DNA of 64,000 nt from Bradymonas sp963697525 (GTDB taxonomy: Bacteria; Myxococcota_A; Bradymonadia; Bradymonadales; Bradymonadaceae): positions 806,001 through 870,000 of the forward strand of contig OY969087.1 of the NCBI GenBank assembly GCA_963697525.1, read 5' to 3'. Shown here in pieces: positions 8,852 to 18,549 of this stretch. Every line of letters starts with the position of its first letter. Within the stretch, counting starts at the first letter, position 1. The notes under the pieces were generated by a model. That model saw nothing but the letters and a program-made list of their open reading frames with translations. It was not told the DNA's origin and did no database searches. Made by a program: the position numbers and the translations under genes.

Positions 8852-9793
8852 ATGGATGTTGGATTGGTAGGCCGCGGGCCGCGCTTCGAGGCGCTGGCGC
8901 ACCTGTTGAGCAATCACGACGTGATGTACTGGTCGGGTGACGGGACCGACGGCGACGTCGATCTGCCGGAGCATGTGCGCCGGGTGGAGGTCGCCGAGTT
9001 GGGTCGGGCGCCGTTGATCTTTTTGTGCCTGCCCATCCACCGCCTGCGCCCGGCGGGGCGCGCGCTGGGCAGCGTGCTCAGCGGGCGCCACGTGCTCGTG
9101 CACACCACGCGCAACCTCGAGCTGGGCACGCTCAACGCCCCGTCGACCATCCTCGGCGAGGAGACCCCCACGCAGCGCTTTGGCTTTCTGACCGGCCCGT
9201 TCGACACCGAGGACGTGCTCGCCGGACGTCCGGGGTCGGGGGTATGCGCCTCGGAGTTTCCCGAGGTCCACGACCTGACCCACGACGCGCTCGACGAAAC
9301 CACGTTTCGCATGTACCGCACCGAAGATCTGCAAGGGGCGGAGGTCGCCGCGGCCTACACGCGCATCATCGCGCTGGTGGCGGGGATTTCGCGCCAGCTC
9401 GAGCTCGGCCACAGCCTCGACGCCACGCTCTTTTCGCGGGGACTGGCGGAGACGGCGCGCTTTGTCATCTACCGGGGCGGCTACGAGAAGACGACCTTCG
9501 GCATGGCCGGCTGCGGCAACCTGCACCTGGATATCTCCCCGCAGGGAAATATCGACGTCGAGATCGGCGCCGAGTTCATGCGCCGCGAGGGCGTCAATCC
9601 CGAGCAGTTGCGCGCCGAATTCGGCGGGCCCGCCGATGGCCTATTCAACCTCATCGAGTCCCTGGTCCCCGTATGCGAGGGCTCGGGCGTCGAGCTGCCC
9701 ATCCTCCAGCACGCCATCCGCCTCATCGAGGGCGACCTGACCGCCCACCAGGTGGTCGAGGCCTTGTTGGGCCTGCCGGTCTTCCACGAGTAA
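8852..9793 (+). CDS. GpsA-like (glycerol-3-phosphate dehydrogenase family) protein with lost catalytic residues
   Basis: A 313-residue protein. The C-terminal half aligns by eye with GpsA: IALVAGISRQLELG, SRGLAETARF and GMAGCGNLHLDI match IAIGAGMSDGIGFG, TRGLAEMSRL and GMAGLGDLVLTC of the E. coli enzyme. However, the TKG lysine is Arg (HTTRNLEL), the VKN lysine is Thr (AAYTRIIAL), the GDL aspartate is Asn, and the Ser-Arg-Asn substrate loop is absent. The N-terminal GxGxxG is altered to GLVGRGPRF. The fold is probably retained but dehydrogenase activity is doubtful. It follows the PlsB-like gene and may regulate it or bind its substrate. Confidence 0.75.
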   Translation: MDVGLVGRGPRFEALAHLLSNHDVMYWSGDGTDGDVDLPEHVRRVEVAELGRAPLIFLCLPIHRLRPAGRALGSVLSGRHVLVHTTRNLELGTLNAPSTILGEETPTQRFGFLTGPFDTEDVLAGRPGSGVCASEFPEVHDLTHDALDETTFRMYRTEDLQGAEVAAAYTRIIALVAGISRQLELGHSLDATLFSRGLAETARFVIYRGGYEKTTFGMAGCGNLHLDISPQGNIDVEIGAEFMRREGVNPEQLRAEFGGPADGLFNLIESLVPVCEGSGVELPILQHAIRLIEGDLTAHQVVEALLGLPVFHE

Positions 9794-9804
9794 CGATGGG
9801 GATT

Positions 9805-9866
9805 GTCGGCGAGCGCTGGAAGCACTCGCACCGAACGTCGGCGAGCGCTGCCAGCACTCCCACCGA
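9805..9866. repeat. Two-copy 32-bp direct repeat
   Basis: GTCGGCGAGCGCTG followed by AGCACTC and CACCGA occurs twice with a 32-bp period just after the GpsA-like gene. The surrounding 9794-10044 contains no supported gene. Confidence 0.6.
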
Positions 9867-10044
9867 TTCGACCGCCGTCCAAAAAACTTTCCAAAAAAAT
9901 ACGCAACAACTCCAACATCGACTCGTCTTGCATCAATGACGGCGCAGCGATGCCCAAGAGGCCTGCGTCGTCATGTCATGAAAGATGCGCGGCGCACCCG
10001 TATGCGCCCAAAGACGAACTAATTTCGAAGAGGAGTTGCAAGCT

Positions 10045-11214
10045 ATGTCAGATGAACACGTAGAGTACAGCGAAGAGAGCTGGTTCGATCGTATCAAGGA
10101 GTCCATCAAGGGTGTGGTCGTCGGCCTTTTGCTGATCGTCATCGCCGTGCCCATGCTCATCTGGAACGAGGGCCGAGCGGTCAAGCGCGCCGAGGACCTC
10201 GAGGTCGGCCAGGGCGCGGTCGTGTCGGTGGACGCCGACAAGGTCGCCGCCGCCAACGACGGCAAGCTCGTCCACCTGTCCGGCAAGGCCATCGGGGACG
10301 CCCCGCTGACCGACAAGACCTTCGGCGTGACCACGCCCGCGCTCAAGCTCGAGCGCCACGTGGAGATGTACCAGTGGGTGGAGACCAAAAAGAAGAAGTC
10401 CAAGAAGAAAGCCGGCGGCAAGAAGGTCACCAAGACCACCTACTCCTATGCCACGAAGTGGACCGACAAGGCGATCAACTCCAACAAATTCAAGGTGCGC
10501 AAGCGCCACACCAACCCCGTCAAGATGCCCTACGAGGACAAGACCTACAAAGCCAAGGTCAGCGTGGGCGCCTTTACGCTGTCGCCCTCGGCGGTCGGCA
10601 AGATCGGCGGCGCCAAGACGCTCAAGCTCGACGACAAGAACACCGCCACGCTGCACAAGATGTACAGCCACCTGGCCATCTCCGACGGCCACGCCTACCT
10701 GAGCGGCGATCCCACCAAGCCCGTCGTGGGCGACGTGCGTATCAGCTACGAGATCGTTCCCTCCCAGGTGATCACCGTGGTCGCCGCCCAGGAAGGCCAC
10801 ACGCTGGTGCCCTACAAGAGCAAGAAGCTCAACGACAGCATCGAGCTGGTGTCCACCGGCAAGCTGAGCGCCAAGAAGATGTTCGCCCAGGCCGCCGCCG
10901 CCAACGCCACGATGACCTGGATCCTGCGGTTTTTGGGCTTTTTGATGAACTTCGCCGGCCTGGTGATGCTGTTCAAGCCCCTGTCGGTCGTCGCCGACGT
11001 GCTGCCGCTGGCCGGCGACATCGTCGAGGCGGGCAGCAAGCTCATCGCCGGGCTGGGCTCGGCCGGCCTGTCGACGGTGTCCATCGCCATCGGCTGGCTG
11101 TTCTACCGCCCGCTCATCGGTATTCCCTTCCTGCTGCTGGGCATCGGCCTCATCGTCGCCGTGGTGATGAAGCTGCGTAACTCGCGCGCCCAGCGCACTC
11201 AACCCGCCATGTAA
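10045..11214 (+). CDS. TMEM43 (LUMA) family membrane protein
   Basis: The start is the ATG at 10045, preceded by GAAGAGGAG, rather than an upstream in-frame start. The protein (389 aa) has an N-terminal membrane segment (GVVVGLLLIVIAVPMLIWNE) running into WNEGRAV, which is characteristic of TMEM43. A large extracytoplasmic domain follows, then three hydrophobic segments near the C-terminus (about residues 285-380). A Lys-rich loop (ETKKKKSKKKAGGKK) interrupts the domain near residue 115. TMEM43 is best known from the animal nuclear envelope; bacterial members are of unknown function. Confidence 0.82.
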   Translation: MSDEHVEYSEESWFDRIKESIKGVVVGLLLIVIAVPMLIWNEGRAVKRAEDLEVGQGAVVSVDADKVAAANDGKLVHLSGKAIGDAPLTDKTFGVTTPALKLERHVEMYQWVETKKKKSKKKAGGKKVTKTTYSYATKWTDKAINSNKFKVRKRHTNPVKMPYEDKTYKAKVSVGAFTLSPSAVGKIGGAKTLKLDDKNTATLHKMYSHLAISDGHAYLSGDPTKPVVGDVRISYEIVPSQVITVVAAQEGHTLVPYKSKKLNDSIELVSTGKLSAKKMFAQAAAANATMTWILRFLGFLMNFAGLVMLFKPLSVVADVLPLAGDIVEAGSKLIAGLGSAGLSTVSIAIGWLFYRPLIGIPFLLLGIGLIVAVVMKLRNSRAQRTQPAM

Positions 11215-11235
11215 TAACCTCGGACTGAAGTCCGA

Positions 11236-11281
11236 AGCGACTCGAGGAACGGCGTGGAGATTCGTCGTTCCTCGAGTCGCT
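11236..11281. terminator. Perfect 16-bp stem-loop between convergent genes
   Basis: AGCGACTCGAGGAACG and CGTTCCTCGAGTCGCT form a 16-bp stem with a 14-base loop. It lies between the ends of the TMEM43-like gene and the minus-strand kinase gene. There is no strong U tract, so it may act as a shared RNA 3' structure. It is preceded by CGGACTGAAGTCCG, the same small palindrome found in foldback element A. Confidence 0.6.
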
Positions 11282-11300
11282 CTGTGGCCCGAAGAGAGCG

Positions 11301-13231
<1,931 letters not shown>

Positions 13232-13235
<4 letters not shown>

Positions 13236-14179
13236 GGCTCCGGCTCACGCTCGTTGTCGACGGGCTTTCGCAGCAGGCGGCTGAGGCTGACGTCCAACTG
13301 GGAGTTGATCAGGCGCATGATGCTGTCGACCTCGGCGCTCTCGACGGTCAGGCTCTGCTCGAGCAGCTCCAGGGTGCGCCGTGACAGGCGGTCGTGAATG
13401 GCGGAAAGGCGCCGCGAGATCGTCGAGCCATGCACCCCGTACAGCTCGCCGAGTTGGTGGACGCCGAGCTCGCCGACGACGCGCTGGCGCAACAGGTTGC
13501 GCTGGTCGCTGGTCAGCGACTCGAAGGCCTGCTGAAACGCGTCTTTGAACTCGGCGCGGTAGGTCTCCTTGAGCAAGCGAAGCTCGTGATCGGCCCCGTC
13601 GGTGGGAAGCTCGGCGAGCAGTTTGTCGTCGAAATTGGTGGCGTCGTAGGTGGTCTGCGAGCCGGTGCGCTGCAGGTCGATGAAGTAGCGCGTGGCGGTC
13701 ACCCGAAGCCAACTCGCCAACGCCCCGCGTCCCGCGTAGCGGTGGAGCCGGGGCGCCTGCTTGACCCCGCCGACCAGGAGTTGCTCGTGTAGGCTCTGCA
13801 CCAGATCTTCGGGCGGATGTTCGCTGTTGGGAAACCGGCGCGCGATGCTGAGCAACAAGCTGGAGTATTGCTCGTCGAAGCGCTCGACCGCCGCCCCATC
13901 ACCACGCACGCAGGCACAGGCCAGGTACACGTCGGCAATCTCGAGCTCGGCCAGCCACTCGGTGGCCGACGCCCGGCGCTCCTTGCGCGCGTAGATGCTG
14001 CCCAGGTGGTGGGCAAAATCGCCGGGGTCGATGTCGACGTGCTCGACGGCGTCGTGCGCGCGCTGCCACGCCTCGTTCAACCGGGGTTCGAGTCCGGGTA
14101 GGTCCGGATCGAATGCTCCCCGCGCCGCCTCGACGGCCTCGCAAAATCGTTCGCCCAGTTCGGCTCGTTCGCGTACCAT
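13232..14179 (-). CDS. RNA polymerase sigma factor (sigma-70 family, Myxococcus gmx1-like)
   Basis: The start is an ATG at 14179 after GGAAGG; the protein has 315 residues. It has sigma-70 region 2-like features (RFPNSEHPPEDLVQSLHEQL, then ASWLRVTATRYFIDLQR) and a region-4 helix-turn-helix (LTSDQRNLLRQRV, then VHQLGELYGVHGSTISRRL). A long N-terminal extension of about 100 residues precedes region 2, as in the sigma subfamily first noted in Myxococcus. It is translationally coupled to the zinc-finger kinase, which is probably its regulator. It is divergent from rdgB. Confidence 0.87.
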
Positions 14180-14226
14180 GATACCTTCCACAACAGGCCC
14201 GCCGATATGGCTCGAGTATGCCTTCG

Positions 14227-14254
14227 TTTGACATATTCTTCCACTGCGGTCAAA
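14227..14254. promoter_or_regulatory. Inverted repeat TTTGAC-N16-GTCAAA in the sigma factor/rdgB intergenic region
   Basis: The half-sites face each other within the 165-bp divergent region, where the DNA is locally AT-richer. TTGAC at either half could serve as a -35 hexamer on its strand, but I see no convincing -10. It could be an operator or a pair of divergent promoters; weak evidence. Confidence 0.25.
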
Positions 14255-14344
14255 TGCTCGCCCGCAGCACCGAGCACCCCGGCGCCGACCCGCGCGATTC
14301 ACATCGGCCGGGGATGTGCTTATTTTGGCCTAGGCTTGAAGACC

Positions 14345-15076
14345 ATGGGAGCCGACGTGATCGATATCGACAACACGCTTCTGATCGCCACCCGTAACCA
14401 CGACAAAACCCGCGAATTCCAGAGCCTGCTGGGCCACTTCGTCAACCCCCTGTGGGAAGTGCTGGACATCGCCAACTGGCCGCGGCCAATCCCCCAGGTC
14501 GTCGAGGACAAAGACACCTTTTGGGGAAACGCGGTCAAGAAGGCCTACGAGGTCTCGCGGGCCACCGGCAGCGTGACCATCTCGGACGACTCCGGCCTGG
14601 AGGTCGACGCGTTGGGCGGTCGGCCCGGGGTTTATAGCGCGCGCTACTCCGGGGAGAACGCCACCGACGAGTCCAACAACCACAAGCTCGTGGGCGAGCT
14701 GGAGGGCGTGCCCGCCAAGAAGCGCACCGCGCGCTATGTCTGCGTGGCCGCACTGACCATTCCCGAAAACGAGGCCGGCCGCGCCCTGCTGTCGCGCACC
14801 GGCATGCACTACGAGGATATCGGCGAGGCCGCCCCCGAGGAGGAGGCCAAGATGGTGCGCGTCGACGACCGCATCATCGTTTGGTTTCGCGGCACCGTCG
14901 AAGGTCGTATCATTGATGAGCCGCGCGGCACCGAGGGCTTTGGGTACGACCCGTACTTTTTGGTACCCCAATGGGGCAAGACGATGGCCGAGGTCAACTT
15001 GAAGACCAAGAATACCATCAGCCATCGGGCGGAGGCGCTGCGCAAAATGGCCAATTTTTTTAAAGGAAACCCCTGA
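14345..15076 (+). CDS. rdgB: XTP/dITP pyrophosphatase (HAM1/RdgB family)
   Basis: The start is the ATG at 14345; an earlier in-frame start would extend into the divergent promoter region. The 243-residue protein hydrolyses non-canonical purine NTPs (ITP, XTP) to monophosphates, sanitising the nucleotide pool. Diagnostic motifs are IATRNHDKTREF, SDDSGLEVDALGGRPGVYSA, GFGYDPYF and the C-terminal SHRAEALRK. It is longer than E. coli RdgB (about 197 aa) because of an insertion around residues 145-190 (TGMHYEDIGEAAPEEEAKM). It is first in a plus-strand run with a transporter 10 bases downstream. Confidence 0.92.
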   Translation: MGADVIDIDNTLLIATRNHDKTREFQSLLGHFVNPLWEVLDIANWPRPIPQVVEDKDTFWGNAVKKAYEVSRATGSVTISDDSGLEVDALGGRPGVYSARYSGENATDESNNHKLVGELEGVPAKKRTARYVCVAALTIPENEAGRALLSRTGMHYEDIGEAAPEEEAKMVRVDDRIIVWFRGTVEGRIIDEPRGTEGFGYDPYFLVPQWGKTMAEVNLKTKNTISHRAEALRKMANFFKGNP

Positions 15077-15085
15077 CCTATACCG

Positions 15086-17389
15086 ATGCTCGACACCGGC
15101 ACATCCCCCGCAGTTGATTCGAAGGCCGACGAGCCCATGCCCGGTCTGGGCACCTTTGCAGGCGTCTTCCGCCCGACGGTGCTGACCATCCTCGGGCTGA
15201 TGATGTACCTGCGCGAAGGTTGGCTCGTCGGCGAGGCCGGCCTGGCCGGCGCGGCGTTGGTGATCGTGACGACCTTTTTGATCACCGGCACCACCGCGCT
15301 GTCGCTGTCGACGATCACCACCAATATCCGGCTGGGCGCCGGCGGGGCGTTCGCCATCATCAGCCAATCGCTGGGCCTGGAGGCCGGCGGCGCCATCGGC
15401 ATCCCCCTGTACCTGGCCCAGGCGCTGTCCGGGGCGCTGTATATCTACGGCTTCGCCGAGACCTGGGAGACGATCTTTCCCAGCCACCCCATGTGGGTGG
15501 TCATCCTATGCGTGTTCGCGGCGGCCTATCTGATCGCGTTCATCTCGACCAAGCTCGCCTTCCGGCTGCAGGGATTGGTCATGATCGCGGTGCTCGCCAG
15601 CCTGGGCTCGATCGCGCTGGGGCTGACCCAGGTGGCCCATCCGACCTACCACAACCCGCAATTGTGGGGCGAGTTTCACTCCGGGGGCTTCTGGACTCTG
15701 TTCGCCATCTTCTTTCCGGCGGGCACCGGCATCATGGTGGGGGCGAGCATGTCGGGGTCGCTGCAAAAGCCGCGGCGAAGCATCCCGCGGGGCACGCTGG
15801 CCGCGGTAGGGGTGGCGCTGTTCGTCTACCTGTTCATGGCGGTGTGGTATAGCGTGCTGGTCGACCCCCACACCCTGCGCGTCGACAACCTCGTGGTCAT
15901 CGAGAAGTCGTGGATCGGCGAGCTGGTCATCGCCGGCATCCTGGCGTCGACGTTTACGGCCACGCTCAGCTCGTTTGTCGCCGCGCCCAACGTGTTGCAG
16001 GCGCTGGGCAAATACGGGGTGCTTCCCAAGGGCGAGATTCTGGCGAAGACCTCCGCGCGCGGCGAGCCCCGAAACGCCTCGCTGGTCACCGGTGTGCTGG
16101 TGCTGGCGGCGCTGTCGCTGGGCAGCTTGAACCGCGTCGCCGGGCTGATCACGATGTTCTTCTTGCTGACCTACTTCACCATCAACGTGGTCGTGCTCAT
16201 CGAGCAGCGCCTGGGGATGGTCTCGTTTCGCCCGCTGTTTCGCGTGCCGCTGCTCGTGCCCGTCATCGGCACGGTGGCCTGCGCCATCGCCGTGTTCGTC
16301 ATCAGCCCGACCTTCGGGCTGGCCGCGCTGACCTTCGTGGTGGCGGTGTACGCCTACCTGGTCAAAAAGCAGCTCGAGCAGCCCTGGGAGACGGTGCGAA
16401 GCGGCGTGTTCGTGGCCCTGGCCGACTGGGCGGCCAAGCGCATCGTGGGCTCGCAGGAGGCCAACGAGCGCAGCTGGAAGCCCAACCTGCTCATCCCGGT
16501 GGAATCGCGCGCCCAGCTCGAGGGCAATTTTCGCTTCCTACGCGCGTTGACCAAGCCCAAGGGCTCGCTGCAGATCGTGGGCATCGAATCCATCCCCGAC
16601 GTGCCCGCCGTCGAGGAGACGCCCGACGAGGACGAGGGCGCCGACGACGCCGCCGCGGACGTGACCAAGTCCACCCTGGTGGGCGCGCCCAACACCGCCA
16701 TGATGCGCACCCTCGACGCGCGCTTCCACGGGTTGAACAACATCACCGCCGAATTCCAAGAGGAGGGTCTGTTTGCCACCTCCGTGATGGTGGAGGCCGA
16801 CTCGCTGACCAAGGGCGTGGAGACCAGCGCCTCGGTCATGCGGGGCAACTTCTTTCGGCCCAACGTGCTCTTCGGCGTGGTCCATCACTACGACCAACCG
16901 ACCACCCAGGCGCTGGTGGACATCGCCGAGCGCAACGACATGGGGGTGGCCTACCTGTATCGCCACCCGGAGGCGGGGCTGGGCCACGAGCGCACCATCA
17001 ACGTGTGGATCCGCGACCAGAGCCCCGACTGGCACCTGGGCCTGCGCCTGGCCAACCTGGACCTGTCGCTGTTGATGGCCTACCAGATCTGCCGCAGTTG
17101 GAACGGCCAGATGCGCTTTTTGACGGTATGCGAAGACCCCGACAACGTCGACGAGGCCCAGGCCTACCTCACCCAGCTCATCGAAGAGGCGCGCCTGACC
17201 CGCTACGGCCAGACCTGGGTGCGCGCCGGCGACTTCATGGACCAGCTCAGGCACGCCCCACGCGCCGACCTCAACATCTTCGGGCTGGCGCGCGAGGTCG
17301 ACGTGGAGTTTTTGCGCCAATTGGTGCGCGAGACGCAGCATTCCTGCCTATTTGTTCGCGATTCTGGTCACGAGAGTGCGTTGGCATGA
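15086..17389 (+). CDS. SLC12-type cation-chloride cotransporter / APC-superfamily permease
   Basis: A 767-residue protein. The N-terminal signature GTFAGVFRPTVLTILGLMMY followed by LREGW is typical of SLC12 Na-K-Cl/K-Cl cotransporters. About twelve membrane segments occupy residues 30-430, then a large cytoplasmic C-terminal domain. That domain contains an acidic stretch near 515 (EETPDEDEGADDAAAD). The transported ions cannot be read from sequence. It begins 10 bases after rdgB, and its stop overlaps the next ATG. Confidence 0.88.
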   Translation: MLDTGTSPAVDSKADEPMPGLGTFAGVFRPTVLTILGLMMYLREGWLVGEAGLAGAALVIVTTFLITGTTALSLSTITTNIRLGAGGAFAIISQSLGLEAGGAIGIPLYLAQALSGALYIYGFAETWETIFPSHPMWVVILCVFAAAYLIAFISTKLAFRLQGLVMIAVLASLGSIALGLTQVAHPTYHNPQLWGEFHSGGFWTLFAIFFPAGTGIMVGASMSGSLQKPRRSIPRGTLAAVGVALFVYLFMAVWYSVLVDPHTLRVDNLVVIEKSWIGELVIAGILASTFTATLSSFVAAPNVLQALGKYGVLPKGEILAKTSARGEPRNASLVTGVLVLAALSLGSLNRVAGLITMFFLLTYFTINVVVLIEQRLGMVSFRPLFRVPLLVPVIGTVACAIAVFVISPTFGLAALTFVVAVYAYLVKKQLEQPWETVRSGVFVALADWAAKRIVGSQEANERSWKPNLLIPVESRAQLEGNFRFLRALTKPKGSLQIVGIESIPDVPAVEETPDEDEGADDAAADVTKSTLVGAPNTAMMRTLDARFHGLNNITAEFQEEGLFATSVMVEADSLTKGVETSASVMRGNFFRPNVLFGVVHHYDQPTTQALVDIAERNDMGVAYLYRHPEAGLGHERTINVWIRDQSPDWHLGLRLANLDLSLLMAYQICRSWNGQMRFLTVCEDPDNVDEAQAYLTQLIEEARLTRYGQTWVRAGDFMDQLRHAPRADLNIFGLAREVDVEFLRQLVRETQHSCLFVRDSGHESALA

Positions 17390-18234
17390 CCGATATCGAA
17401 GCCAAGCTAGAAGAGCTCACCGGCCAGCGCCCCACCGCCGTGGAGGCGCTTCGCGGCGGCTGCATCGGCACGGTGCGCCTGGCGCGCATGCCCTCGGGCG
17501 ACGACCTCGTGGTCAAGGTGGGCGACGCCGCCGCCAAGCTGTCCGTCGAGGGCGAGATGCTGCGCTACCTGGCCGCGCACAGCGCGCTGCCGGTGCCCGC
17601 GGTGCTGCACAGCGCCGACGATCTGTTGGTCATGGAGTTCATCGACTCCAGCGGCCACCAGTCGCGCCGCGCCCACGAACACGCCGCCGAGCTTCTGGCC
17701 GAGCTGCACACCCACACCGCCGACGGCTACGGCTTCGCGCGCGACACCCTCATCGGCAGCCTCGACCAGCCCAACCCGTGGACCGACTCCTGGATCGACT
17801 TTTTTGGCGAGCACCGGCTGATGTATTTGGCCAGACGCTGCGTCGACAAAGGCCAGATGCCCGGCTCGCTTCGCGACAAGGTCGAGCGGCTGGCCACCAA
17901 GCTCGACCGCTACATCGGCCAGCCCAACCCGCCCGCGCTTATCCACGGCGACGTGTGGGGCGGCAACGTGCTGTTTGACGGTGACCGCATCGCCGGCTTC
18001 GTCGACCCGGCCATCTACTACGCCGACCCCGAGATCGAGCTCGCCTTCACCACGCTCTTTAGCACCTTCGACCAGGCGTTCTACGACCGCTACGACGAAC
18101 TCAACGGCATCGGCGAGGGCTTCTGGGAGGTGCGCCGCGACCTGTACAACGTCTACCCGCTGCTGGTGCACGTGTGGCATTTCGGCGGCAGCTACGTCAG
18201 TCAGGTGCGCGCGGTGGTGGGGCGATTTGTGTAG
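17386..18234 (+). CDS. Fructosamine-3-kinase family protein
   Basis: A 282-residue protein whose ATG overlaps the transporter stop (ATGA). It has the aminoglycoside-phosphotransferase-like kinase fold: VVKVGD (nucleotide Lys), LIHGDVWGGNVLF (catalytic Asp and Asn) and GFVDPAIYYADPEIELA (the metal-binding block typical of fructosamine kinases). Members phosphorylate protein-bound ketosamines and help reverse glycation. The reason for linkage to an ion transporter is unknown. Confidence 0.87.
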   Translation: MTDIEAKLEELTGQRPTAVEALRGGCIGTVRLARMPSGDDLVVKVGDAAAKLSVEGEMLRYLAAHSALPVPAVLHSADDLLVMEFIDSSGHQSRRAHEHAAELLAELHTHTADGYGFARDTLIGSLDQPNPWTDSWIDFFGEHRLMYLARRCVDKGQMPGSLRDKVERLATKLDRYIGQPNPPALIHGDVWGGNVLFDGDRIAGFVDPAIYYADPEIELAFTTLFSTFDQAFYDRYDELNGIGEGFWEVRRDLYNVYPLLVHVWHFGGSYVSQVRAVVGRFV

Positions 18235-18257
18235 CTCTAGCTCAAGCGTGGGCTATG

Positions 18258-18351
18258 GACGCGTGAAGGTGGGCGCTTCGCGCGACCATTTTTTGGGTCG
18301 AAACGGCGCATACGGGTTGTTTGTCGACGCGTGAAGGTAGGCGCTTCGCGC
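18258..18351. repeat. Two direct copies of a 26-bp palindromic-core repeat
   Basis: GACGCGTGAAGGT followed by GGCGCTTCGCGC occurs at 18258-18283 and 18326-18351 with one mismatch. The stretch 18235-18549 lies between convergent genes and contains only repeats. Confidence 0.7.
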
Positions 18352-18429
18352 CGGGACTACACGGCGCCTTGGTCGATCAGGCGCATGCGGCTGGTTTGAG
18401 TCGTTTAAGCGCAGCCGAAGGCGTAGCGC

Positions 18430-18502
18430 GCCAAGCGTAGTGTGCTTGGCTTCTATAGGTGGAGGGTTGCGCGAGGCGCCTTTCGCCGAGCCGCTACCCT
18501 CA
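18430..18502. repeat. Multi-hairpin intergenic repeat, copy 1
   Basis: It contains a GCCAAGC/GCTTGGC hairpin, then GGAGGGTTGCGCGAGGCG with a complementary CCGAGCCGCTACCCTC, giving two consecutive stem-loops. A related copy is at 22364-22435, and partial relatives occur in the foldback at 48523-48850. Confidence 0.6.
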
Positions 18503-18549
18503 CGGGTCCTCAAACCGCCCGCCCCCGCCTCCTTCGACCACACGGATCC

